This document shows positions 21,179-32,183 of a stretch of 64,000 nt of DNA, in pieces. The DNA lies in the NCBI RefSeq assembly GCF_965363235.1, contig NC_134842.1:4243112-4307111 (forward strand), written 5' to 3'. The DNA comes from Mytilus galloprovincialis. Its lineage: Eukaryota; Mollusca; Bivalvia; Mytilida; Mytilidae. Each line of letters starts with the position of its first letter. Positions within the stretch are counted from its first letter, which is position 1. Under the pieces are notes generated by a model. That model made no database searches, was not told the DNA's origin, and saw only the letters and a program-made list of their open reading frames with translations. Position numbers and translations under genes: made by a program.

Positions 21179-22005
21179 CGATACAGTCATCATGGTCATG
21201 GCAGTGGAAGAATCTATGTATATGTTGAAAAAAAAGTATCACACACACTTTCATGACTTTACTTATATATATCAAAATGTCATATTTTAGCCAGGCATGT
21301 TCCCATGGGCCTCTTGTTAAGTTTAGTATACAATGGTATAGGAGATACTGTGATAGGAATTTTCATTATATGTATCATAATGTACTACATGTACTACTAT
21401 ACTACATGTTCAAAGTTTTAAAAGGGTGTATTTGCATCCAGACAGGGAGGGATGTAGTAAGGTATATTTTCACAATCAGGTATTATAAGGAAAATAAATA
21501 TGACTTGTTCTTGTGGTGATCGATCTCTAGTTTTGCTAGTTAGCATGGTTAGGCTGTAAGTTATAAAAAAAGTTCGTTAAATCAAAATTTAAATTTATAA
21601 TATTTTTAGACTTTTGAAAATAATTATGCAAATTTAATTGATAGCTTGCTTGCTCTTCATCCTGGCAAATTTACTATAACTACATGTAGTGTCTATTTCT
21701 ACAGACATTCAATCACTACCATCAAATTTCGTAGTATCATGTTAGAAAAAAATTTGAAATTTTATTGTTATGGGATCTACAACTGTCATACTAACAGGAA
21801 AACTGTAAGGATTGTTCATTGATAAAAATAATCCCTACTTCATTGACAAAACTGGTATTATCTTAGTACTTATAAATGTCAAATGATGTCATGTGGGTAC
21901 TGTCTGATCAGTGTCAAGGTCATATGTGTTTTATCTGAATTAGGTTGTTATTGTTTATAAAAAGTTACATGTAAAGAGTCATATTACTTGTTGAAAAACT
22001 TAAAA

Positions 22006-25000
22006 ATGACTAGGACAAGTTTTCTTAAAGGAGATACAGGAGGTAAATACTTTATTGAATATCTTACATGTGTGTGTGTGTATGTGTGTGTAAATACTTT
22101 GTTTAGTTTATTTGAATCTTGTACTTATACATGTACTGTGTACATGTTATTTAATTATATAACTGCACTGTGTCTGATATTGCATCAGAAAGTTTACAGT
22201 GTTATTGCACCTATGCTTTGCAGTAATTAACATATTATATATTACACCATGCATACATGTGCATATATTGTATTAAAAATGTTAAAATTATCTAAAACAG
22301 CCATAATTTAGGGAAACAGTAGGGATAGTTTTTGGGGTGTATGTTAGGAGGAGAGTATAAGATTTTGATGTGCAAGTGAAGTGGTGGGTTTAAGGTTTTC
22401 AAATGGGTTGTTGTCTCTTTGACACATTCCCCATTTCCATTCTCAATTTAATTAGGAGGACAGGGTTTAAGTTTTTGGGTTGTATGCGGAGAGAAGTGTT
22501 TAATTTTTTGATGTGCAAGTGAGTTGGAGGGTTTAAGTTTTTGATGTGCAAGTGCATGAAGTGAGGTGGAGGGTTTAAGGTTTTAAAATGGGTATTAGGA
22601 GGACAGGGTTTAAGTTTTTGGGTTATATGTGGGGAGGAGGGTATAAGATTTTAACATGCAATTGAGGTGGAGGCTTTATGATTTTTGTGTGTATGTGGGG
22701 AGGAGGAATGGAGATATTGGTGTGCATGTGAGGGATTAGGATTTTAGAGTGGTTATTGGTTTTAAAGGGTTTAAGTTTTTGGGGATGTATGTTACATAAA
22801 GGGCATAAGATTTGTGGTGTTCATGAGGAGGAGGGATTAAGTTTTTGGGGTGTATATTGGGAAAAGAGTACCAGTTTTTGGTTTGTATGTACCAATTTTA
22901 GTGTTAGTGTTATACACATGTTTAATACACAGACATTTACCATTGTTTACAGAGCAGTGAATACACATATTATTTGACTTACCTGACTGTTAACACCACA
23001 CTCAAATGGAAAACAATTGAGGTCAAAGTTCTATTGATTTAATGACTGGACCACAAGTTTGAATTGATTACCCTTGTCCTTGGCTTATCAGTTGTGTGAT
23101 CAGTGTGACCTTATATTCTTGTATAACAAAGTCAATTTAATAAAAGAAATATTCATAGTACAGTGTGAACTACAAACTAACTTATAATATAGAACTGCTT
23201 TTTTGTACATTTGAATCACATGTTCATGTTTTTTTTTAAATTTTTGGAACGTCTCAAAACAAGGTATTATTGAAATCTGGAATAAATTTGAATTTAAAAT
23301 TGATAGAAAAGAATGAATGGTGAAAACTAAACCTTAAACAGAGTTAAGCATGCATAGACTGCTTAGAGGTTAATTTTACTTTCACATATATTTCAGTATG
23401 AACTAATAGCCATGTGCGCATGGAACCCTATTTAGTTTTCATCATACTTTTCTTATCAATTTTCCAGAATTCAAAGTTACTCCACATTAAAAAAAAAATG
23501 CTTGTTTCAAGCAGAATACAGAGGACAAGGCAGACATATTAATCATATGTTTATTTTTATTTTTAGAACGTCTCAAGCAGACCGATGTACAGTTACACCC
23601 CCTTACATTACCTATAACCCACAGAACCACCAGGTCCCCGTCTGGTGCCAAGACTTGTGCCTGGTCACCAGATAATACTTATTTTGCTTGGCCATGTGGT
23701 GGAGGAAAGGTTGAACTGGTACCCTGGGATAACAGAGAAAACAAAATGTGAGTGATTAATATTATATACATGTATGTGTAGTTCAAAGGAAACATGAAAA
23801 ATCAGCTATGATGACCTAGCTTTAGTTGTTTACATACAAGATTTTGTTCTCTGATGAATAGTCGTATGACGTCTATTATCACAGAACTAGTATACATTTT
23901 TGTTTAGGGCCAGCTAAGCACGCCTCTGGGTGTGGAAGTTTCTCTCCCTGCATTGAAGACCCAGGGATGGCCTTTTGTTGTCTGCTCTTTGGTTGGGTTG
24001 TTGTCTCTTTGACACATTCCCCATTACCATTCTCAGTTTTATGTCTTTGTGGCATCAATACCACATCTGATCGTCATTTTGATATTATGTTTCAGTGAGA
24101 CACATACATTATGATTATCTCAACAAAAAACTCAAAATAAAAAACTTATGACTTGCACATGTTACATACAGCTGTTGATTTAAAATATCAATATAGATAG
24201 AAAATGAGAATAGTTTAATATCTTGCAAGCAAAAAGATACAATCAATTTGCACTTCCTTTATGTAAATATCTCTTTGCGGATCTAAACAACCAAATAACC
24301 TTTAGAGGTCAAAATACAAACGTCAGCAATGTTTATATAATTAGGTGCATGTACAATATATTTAGCTCTAGATTGCCATGAGTGAATAAATTAGACAAAA
24401 CCTATCAAAGAACTGCTTGCAACTCTAAATCTCAAAATACAGAAAATGTCAAGTATGACAGTAAGCAACCAATTATCAATGATTATAATGATGCTGTTTC
24501 AGGACTGGCTCTATGACCAGGGTTGAACAAGGTTAATGAGACCATAATCCTTCTCTTTGACCATAAAGTTTAAAAGTTTTCCTCTATTTGTTAATACATT
24601 TAATTTGAAAATTGATTTTATATAATTTTATTTTATTTCCTCACACAGAGTGTTAAATGAGGACATATTATTATATGAAGATGCAGAGAATGTAACGTTA
24701 CATTTGGATGGGAATTTACAGCACCAGGATGAACAAAGACCAACCAGAATTCTAGATGGCGTTGAAGTTGTTTGGTCTGTTGCCTTTGGATCTGGTTCTA
24801 CTAAGGGAGATAATACTTTGACGTGGAAACATTTGAAAGTAGACGAGGGTCTTCTACTAGCCACTGGTCATCAGAATGGTAACATTAAAGTTTGGGACTG
24901 TAATACAGGTAATAGACTTGTGTATATTTTATTCGTAAATTAATTAAGAATGTTAAAAATTGTCGGAAAAAGCTTCTGGTGTTCCAATATTTATTATTAC

Positions 25001-28000
25001 AGGAGAACTATAATTAAGCTCACAATAAGAATAAGGAGATGTGGTATGATTGCCAATGAGACATCTTTCCACAATATTTCAAATTATGTGGATATAAGCA
25101 ATTTTATGCAACCATATGCATACTGCCTTCAAAACAAAGCAAAGAATAAAACCCTCACTGTATATTGTAGATTCATTATTATTCGTTGGGTACCAATTTT
25201 TGTTGTTTTTTGTCGTGGGTACAGGTGAACCACAAATTCAAATGTTCAATGAATAACATATTGTAAAGAGGCTGTGTATACAACGATTGGCAAAACCACG
25301 AAATCAAATATCCACGAATATGCAAGTTATCAACAATCCACGAAAAATGATTTAATCATACCCACAAAAATAAATGAATTCACAGTAGTTTATAATCCAC
25401 AGACTACACTTACACTTTTGAAGCCTCTTTTATTGCAGTATTTATTATATCTCTATGTGGAGTCATTATGTGGAGTTAAATGCTTGACAAATTACAGATT
25501 TTCCATTGTCTTGTATACAGACTTTGGCAAAACCACAAAATTAAATATCCTCGAAAGTGTATTAACAATAATTCGTACTCACGAAATTTAATCAATACAC
25601 AGTAATCTGAAAATCAGAGTGTTATTTGTCAATCAACGGCCATTCCACCTGTTTCACAGATAATTAGACCTGTGTGTTCTGTTTATTGATACATGTATTG
25701 TTATAATCACTAGTACAAAAATGTAGCTGTGATTTAAAACCCTGTATGTACAAAAAAATCATGTACTGTTTATTGCAATTTTTATGATTTTCAAGTTATC
25801 TTGTGTGTACTGCATATTGAAATCTTTATCATCAAATTTCGAGAGTGATTTTTAAACCTTTTGTGTACTGTAAACTGTAATATTTATAATTGCAGGAAAA
25901 CTACTACTGATGTTAAAAGACCATAAAGACATTGTTAAAAGTTTAAACTTTGCTCCAGATGGAAGTCTCATTCTCTTGTCAGGGTCCAGAGATGGAACTA
26001 TTAAATTTTGGGACCTTAACGACGACGGAAATATGTATAAATCACTGCGAGGCAATACTAAATGGGTGTATGATACTAAATGGTCACCCAAATGTGATAT
26101 GATTGCTAGTGTTGGCAGTGGAAAAACTGTAAGTTATATGTCAGTCAAAATAGACAGGTTTCAGGGGAGATAATTATTTAAGTCTATTACTAATTTGGTT
26201 TATGAGAATGCCATTATAACAGAAACTGATCTCAGGACTTCAAATCTGAAATTTCAAAATTGCACAGAATTATTATTTATATCAGATACAAAATATATCG
26301 TTTGGTGTTTTGAAACATACAACACAATATATTGTTTTTTCCAGATTTTCTTGTTATTTCCCTCTGTGTTTAGAATTTACCTGGAGATACAAATAAAGAA
26401 TATGTGGTATGGTTACCAATGAGACAACTCTCCACAAGAGACCAAATGAAGCAGACATTAAATTTATAGTTCACCAACTTAAAATAGAAATGATCTAAAA
26501 AAGTGTTGAACTAAACAATTAATGATAAATATAATATTATGATATTTGATTATTTTTTGTCTAAATGCTAATTTTTACTTTGTTTTTGAATTTATCTAGA
26601 ATTCAGTCATAACTTCTTATTAAAAGCAGTCAATTCATTTTGACATAATTAAATATTTTTCAGGTGATACTATGGGATTTGTTGAATAATTATTCTCCGT
26701 CTCATTTACATGGACATTATCATGATGTTATTGGATGTTGTTTCTCACCAGATGGCGCCTTATTAGCTACTGCATCTTTTGATACTAGGGTTATATTATG
26801 GGATGTATATACTGGACAGTCACTTCAAGAACTTTGGTAGGCATTCTTTATAAAACAAAAAAATGACTGAGTTATTTTGAAATTCCCAAGTTTGATACAT
26901 TTAGATTAGTTTAAACATATTTTATTTGCAAAAGTAGCAAAAGGGATTGGACAAAGTTACAACAATATTTGTGACATTCTCTCACATTTAAAATACAACA
27001 TATGTTCAATGAATATAAATGCAGGATATAAGAGCCAATATTTGTCCAATAGTAAAATCTTTGTAAAACACACATGACACATCATCTAGCAACTATTTTT
27101 GAGAAATCAAAAAATTATTGACTCATATCAAGATTTTAATGACAAGATCTCAAAATAAGATTCCTTTTACAGCTACTTAAAAGTTCCTATTGATTTCTAC
27201 TAAATATAAAATGAACAGGTGACACCTAATATTTTCATAGAATTGTTAAAACAGACCACAGTTCTTCTCACAATGGTTTACTGTATTTTATTTATGAAAA
27301 ATTTATATTTTTGATTGCAGCCACATGTATCCTCCTCCAAGACCAATATTTGCAGCCGGAGCCAATGAATTTTATATTCGCGGAATCTCATTTCATCCAC
27401 ATGGCCAGATGGTTCTCACCATTAATGATGATGGGTAAGCCACTTTATATTGTGGATTCATTAATATTGATTGGATACCAAATTTCGTAGGTACAGGGGA
27501 ACCATGAATTTAATTAATATTTAATAATTTCATAATGGAATATATGCACATTTTGTCCAATCTACGAAAATGCAAGTTTTCCTCAATCGACGAAAATTGG
27601 TTCCACCGAAAATAATGAATCAACAATATTGTATTATTTCAAAAGGGGACATGGGATATAAGTTTAATAAGAAAAAATCCATCGTTAAAAAATAGTATAA
27701 ACAAAGATGGGTATTTGTTCTTAATATATAGAACTGAAAGTTTTACGTAGAGTTTGAATAAGTATAGAACTTAATTTTGTCGCTGTGAAAAATGCTAATG
27801 ATTATAAAAATAAAGAGATGAGGTATGAATGCCAACTATCCAAAGTTCAAATTAAACTTTGAATTTTAAGTTCTTAGCGAAATTTTCTTGGAAAGAATAT
27901 CAATTATTTTAAGTTAGAAGAATAGACCTAAGTGATTTAGATACGTGCGATGTTGGAACATAGATAAATTGATAAGATTATCTGTGTAAATGTTTTAGGT

Positions 28001-31000
28001 ACGTGCGATGTTGGGACTTAGAAGAAGATGATAATGACCCATCATATGTTGTTGAGCAAGCCAATGCTCTTTACTGCACATTCTCACCAAAAGGTCAACG
28101 AATCTCAGTCGGGTAGGTTTATGTTAAAGTTTTCATATTTACTGGTTTTGGAATTATATATTTGTATTTTAATCAGAAGATATTTTTATTATAAAAGATT
28201 TATTCTTAACAGTTAAAAATGAATATTAAGATGCTATTTCTATGTAGAATTCAGTTTATCTATAGAAGTGACATTAAAATTTTCTTCATAGAAATGATTA
28301 AATTGTAGATACTACTGAAATTTACATAAGAAGCCATTTTTGGCTAAATATATTTTTTTGAATCAAAGATTATCATAATTCAGTTGTTGAAGTTAAAAAC
28401 AAGATTTAATTTAGTTTAATTTAATTTCCAACAATACATGTAAAATTTAGAATGAGATTTTACAGCCTTCTTGTGGGTGAACATTTAATTTTCTTGTGGC
28501 AGAAAATGATTTCATTGGATTTCTTAATTTCTGGAGTGAAATATTTATGTAGATTCATGCCAGTTGGGTAAAATGAACAGAATTTATACACATTATCATA
28601 CATTTTGTATTCATCATCAATTATCACATACCTTTTAAATGAAATCCAAATCACATATTACTTGTGCTTTTCTAAAGCAATGTATATTTTTTCTTAAAAA
28701 TCTAGATTTTTTTTCGCTGTTGAAAAACTGAATTCTACAAAGAAGATAAAAATGAACATATGATTATATTATTTTGAATTGAAATATTGATTTTTTAAAA
28801 TTCTATTTAGATTATCAAAAAAAAAAACCTTTGACAGCCATAATAGCCATCACTTCTACATCCATCATCAGTATTTCATTGAATGGGGGTTGTAATGGGG
28901 GTACCTTTATGATGAATAAAGGTAAAAATTCTTGCCAAATGACACTAACTGTAATTTTTGGTGCATGGCGATAAAATGTACACGTTCTTTTAGCCGATAA
29001 AAAATTAAACAAACTTGACGAATCACTTTAAATTTTTTTCTAAAATAACATTGATAATTATTTGAGACCTCTGACAAATCACAATAAGGTTATTTAAATG
29101 AATCACAGTAAACTTTTAACCAATTTGTCGATAAAGGAAGCCTAAAATTACTATTTGACGTCTGACAGTAAAGGGCATTACTACCGTCTTGAATAGAGGG
29201 GAAGTGGTCAATCTTAATTAGGTGAGAGATAAAAGACCCCTATTTATATTTCAATAAGCTTAAGATATTGTGTAATTTTGTTCACATTTAAATGATAAAT
29301 TGCCTCTTAAATTAAAGTTATTCTACTTCCTTTAGACCTGAAGGTCGAAGGTCATGTGTTATACTAATTGTTTGTTCTGCAGAAAGCCCCAGTAGAATGT
29401 CGGAGAGTGAGGAAAGCTGGAAGAAAGTAAACCTTTCTCTCAGCATCATCACAAAGGTTCAGGTTGGTGTAAACATCATTTGATGTCCATTGTATTATTG
29501 TATTTATATTTATAAAGGGAGTTAAGGGGTCATCCATAATTGTCAACCATTTTCCAAAGTGTATGAATCGTACACTTGGGGGGAGGGGGTTAAGACATCA
29601 ACATTACGTTTTTTTTTAATTTCAGCCTAATGTCATCAAATAAAACAGTCAAACATGTTTCAGTTTATTTTCAATGCAAATTTCTATATTAAACTTAACT
29701 GTAATAGACAGGATCTTCTTTTTATTAAGAATGATTGATTCTTGTCTTGAAATCTAAAAATAGTTGATGTACATTTTTTGAGGGAGGGTGGGGGGTCTGA
29801 AAAGTGTATGTTTTGTATAATTTGAATATGGTTGACAATTGCGGATGGCCCCTTACTCCAAGCATACAGTTAGATTTATCTATGTCATCATTTGATATCC
29901 ATTATGAATAGTAATGTCATGGGAATCACTATTCCCGAGTTCTCTGATTTTAAAGAATTAAACCGTTAAGTTTCAATGATGATTTATTTGACATTCTACA
30001 AATGGAACATTTGTAATACACTATAGTTAAAGCATACAAGTTTACGGGAGTGTATGGTGGTACCTTAAATAGCTTAAATATGCTTAGCTGGTTACCTTAT
30101 AAACTAAATGTTTATATTGTTGCTTCTGTAATAGTTTTCACTTGTGTATCGTCTGCTACCGGGTTCGGAACTGCCGGCCACCGGGATCGGAGTACTTATA
30201 TTAAACCCTAAAATGTCCCGGCCGCGCCACAGGAAGTGGACCGGCTAATCCCTAATAAAAATGGCTGCGCCCATGGGGAACTATATAACTCCAACCATAC
30301 ATTTTATCTTGCAACCTGTCATTTTACTCTGCAGTTTTTACCACTGTAAGTTAGAAATGTAAAATGAAATATTTATTGAGCATACAAGTAAAATATTCTG
30401 GATCTTCTATTATGAATGGATTGTAATATTCAAATTCAAACAAATAATTTGAAAATAAACTGACAACGCCAAGAAAAGAAAAAAAAAAAGAAAAGACAAA
30501 CAACAAAACACAACATAAAAATAAAAGAATGAGCAACTTGATGATTTGAGAAATTGAAGGATATCTTAATATGAGGCAGGCATTACCTGTAAATGGGGAC
30601 GAAGTCTGTATGAATTATTTTTTTGTAACTTAATTATTTGTCAAAAAAAAAAAGAAATGGAAATACCGTAACGTTTCCGAGTTTGGTTCTGTTGTTAGGG
30701 ATTTTAGTTGTGACGTTATTTAAATTATGACGTCATATGCAATGTAAACAAAGAAACGCTATCATAAGGTAACGTTTTTTCATATCAAGGAATTATTAAA
30801 AATGAAATTGGTATTGCGCGTTTCTTCCTATTTTATACTAGACTGATAAATATATATTTTACTCAAAGTTTCATACAAACGAGACCGGAAAAAGGAAGTA
30901 TATTGTACATTTCTGCGCAGGTCCGGGATTTCAAAACATGACATAAAAAAAATTGAACGATTTTGAGTTCATTAGTACAATGAAAAATTCGGGAAATTTT

Positions 31001-32183
31001 CCCGATTTTTTTTTTTTTTATTGAATTTTCTACTGTTATTGGGGACTTCGTCCCCATATAAACTTCAATCCCAAATTTCCCTTAGTATTAACTGCCAAAA
31101 AAAAAAATTAGAATAAAGAATGGAACCAAGGATTTAGTCAAACAGACAGCAATGTGCCTGCACCCCAGGTAGAAAATTCTGCACCAGCTTCAAGTGGCCC
31201 CTAATTAATAATGTATACTAGTTAAGCCAAATGGAGGCTACACTCAACTCCAAAACATGTTAATTATGAATCAAAACCTAAAGGCCATTTATCGGGAAAA
31301 TATGGCAAAATCAGAATATTTTCCAAATTTTTCTGTAGATGCTAGCTTTTGTTCAATATTTATAGATTGGTAAAGTAAACAATGTCTAAAATACTTATAC
31401 TGCACCTTAATGTAAGGTATGAAAAAAAAAAAGGTTTTGACAAAGTTATTCATCTAAAAATAATGTCTAACTCATAGACTGCACCTAAATGTAACACTGC
31501 CACCGCTTGAATTTTGTGTTAAATCTTATTCATTTTCATTTTCTTATTTAAACAAATTACAGTCTTTTGTTTTGAGATGATTGATGGAAGTGAGCTTTAG
31601 TGGACAGATCATCAATTGTCAAAAGTAATGGAATTGAAAAAAAAAACAAAAAAACTAAATTAATTGCATTTGAAGCTTAATTTTCCTGAAGTCATTTTAA
31701 GATTCTAAATCTTTAAGACATATTACTCAATGTTCCATGTAAACCATACAGGCACCTTTAGTCTGCTACTTTTATTTCTTCAGCCCTTTAAAACTTGTAT
31801 TATAAAAAAAAGTGAGAGTAAAACTTTATTTTGATTGGACATACTGACAAACATACTACAACATAAGCTCTATTATCTACAAAAGACTGTGGGTTGTTTA
31901 AAAAGAAAAGAATCAAGCAGCAGACATATGACACACATATACCTACATACTATTGAAAGATTTATTTTATGAGAATTGTCTCTCAACCATATTTTTTTTT
32001 CTTCACAGGGATAAAGACGGAACGATTAGATTTTATCAGACTCCGCCAAAAGTAGCTCGTCTCCAACATCTCTCTCGAATGGTCGTAAGGAATCATGTCA
32101 AATCAACAAAAATCGACTTCCTACGCCTACCGTGTAGAATAAAGGAATATCTGAAGTATCACAACTTCACAAAGACTGGATAA
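22006..32183 (+). CDS. WSB1: WD repeat and SOCS box-containing protein (WSB1/WSB2 homologue)
   Basis: Eight coding exons: 22006-22042, 23567-23747, 24649-24908, 25896-26128, 26664-26836, 27321-27434, 27999-28112, 32009-32183. All introns are GT-AG and the phases join into 428 codons (vertebrate WSB1 is about 421). WD-repeat blocks include [12 protein letters not shown] (exon 2), [16 protein letters not shown] (exon 3), [17 protein letters not shown] (exon 4), [16 protein letters not shown] (exon 5) and [11 protein letters not shown] (exon 7). The C-terminus ([11 protein letters not shown] ... LPCRIKEYL) is the SOCS-box position. WSB proteins recruit substrates to Elongin B/C-Cullin 5 ubiquitin ligases. 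Exon 1 is the least certain: it supplies 12 residues and the first base of a Glu codon, and was chosen for its AG|GTAAAT donor and matching phase. WSB1 versus WSB2 is not resolved. Introns hold several MITEs and duplicated exon edges. Confidence 0.92.
22315..22890 (+). repeat. Degenerate G-rich minisatellite in WSB intron 1
   Basis: A roughly 35-60-bp unit around GGAGGGTTTAAGTTTTTGGG followed by TGTATGTGGGGAGGA is repeated about ten times with variation, including GATGTGCAAGTGAG. It is interrupted at 22405-22447 by a retroposon-like tail (GACACATTCCCCATTTCC). It is not a telomere repeat. Confidence 0.7.
23241..23256 (+). repeat. Duplicated acceptor/exon-2 edge of WSB (decoy)
   Basis: TTTTTGGAACGTCTCA here, continued after the MITE by AGCAGAA at 23510, copies the real intron/exon-2 junction TTTTTAGAACGTCTCAAGCAG (AG ends at 23566). 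The AG has become GG, so this copy should not splice. Confidence 0.75.
23257..23507. mobile_element. AAACAAGG MITE in WSB intron 1
   Basis: It starts AAACAAGGTATT, ends GCTTGTTT, and is flanked by CA on both sides (2-bp duplication). The relative at 35860-36128 has the same ends with CT flanks. Inside are TCTGGAATAAATTTGAATT and its mirror TTCAAAGTTACTCCA. Non-coding and non-autonomous. Confidence 0.8.
23845..24050 (+). repeat. Retroposon-like repeat, 3' part (WSB intron 2)
   Basis: It carries GTCTATTATCACAGAACTAG, GGGCCAGCTAAGCACGCCTC and the 3' end GGGTTGTTGTCTCTTTGAC + CATTCCCC...CATTCTCAGTTTTAT. Copies at 22405, 58995 and 63067 share this 3' end but begin at different points. Confidence 0.7.
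25025..25100 (+). repeat. ATGTGGTATGATTGCCAATG repeat fragment (WSB intron 3)
   Basis: GGAGATGTGGTATGATTGCC and AATGAGACATC match 46283-46330 and 26395-26440. It is truncated after about 75 bp. Confidence 0.65.
25165..25395. mobile_element. GTGGATTCATT-type MITE (WSB intron 3)
   Basis: The left end (GTAGATTCATTATTATTCG, then TGGGTACCAATTTT) is mirrored at the right end (ACCCACAAAAATAAATGAAT). CCACGAAATCAAATATCCAC lies in the middle. Relatives: 27448-27628, 34122-34340, 46170-46507 and a half copy at 37780-37845. A second partial copy follows at 25510-25605. Confidence 0.7.
26395..26480 (+). repeat. Interspersed repeat fragment (WSB intron 4)
   Basis: GAATATGTGGTATGGTTACC, AATGAGACAACTCTCCACAA and GAGACCAAATGAAGCAGAC match the family at 46283-46395. 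Confidence 0.7.
27448..27628. mobile_element. GTGGATTCATT-type MITE (WSB intron 6)
   Basis: It starts about 13 bp after the exon-6 donor. The left end (ATTGTGGATTCATTAATATT) mirrors the right end (AATAATGAATCAACAATAT). Inside is GGTACAGGGGAACCATGAAT, as in the other copies. Confidence 0.75.
27931..27968 (+). repeat. Duplicated acceptor/exon-7 edge of WSB with intact AG
   Basis: GATTTAGATACGTGCGATG + TTGGAACATAGA copies the true junction at 27992-28025 (TTTTAG then GTACGTGCGATGTTGGGAC), 58 bp upstream. The AG at 27939-27940 survives. Splicing there would encode YVRCWN, then nine more residues, and stop at TAA 27987-27989. Confidence 0.8.
29050..29190 (-). repeat. Interspersed repeat, inverted relative of 4205-4345
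   Basis: TTTGAGACCTCTGACAAATC and AAAGGGCATTACTACC are the reverse of words at 4205-4345. It lies in WSB intron 7; 28113-29049 of that intron is otherwise AT-rich and unremarkable. Confidence 0.6.
29523..29853. mobile_element. MITE with ~50-bp inverted ends (WSB intron 7)
   Basis: AAGGGGTCATCCATAATTG + TCAACCATTTTCC at the left is mirrored by ATGGTTGACAATTGCGGATG + GCCCCTT at the right, with AAAGTGTATGAATCGTACAC near the left arm's inner end. The centre is short and AT-rich. No certain target duplication. Confidence 0.75.
30030..30310. other. GC-richer island in WSB intron 7
   Basis: 30150-30290 contains CCGGGTTCGGAACTGCCGG, CCCGGCCGCGCCAC and GGACCGGCT, far richer in CpG than its surroundings. 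Weak inverted ends (GTGTATGGTGG at 30055, CCAACCATACA at 30292) suggest a small inserted element rather than a promoter. Confidence 0.4.
30575..31036 (-). repeat. ACTTCGTCC family, copy 2 (WSB intron 7)
   Basis: Reverse-oriented relative of 2573-3040: ATGAGGCAGGCATTACCTG at the left, ACCAAACTCGG-complement in the middle, TTCGGGAAATTTTCCCGA and TTGAATTTTCTACT at the right. Followed by TTGGGGACTTCGTCCCCATA, itself a palindrome. From 31037 to 32008 I see only AT-rich intron. Confidence 0.75.

Noticed and set aside
22315-22890. Internal telomere-like tract
   Set aside because: The unit contains GGGTTTAAG, not TTAGGG, and has a longer period.
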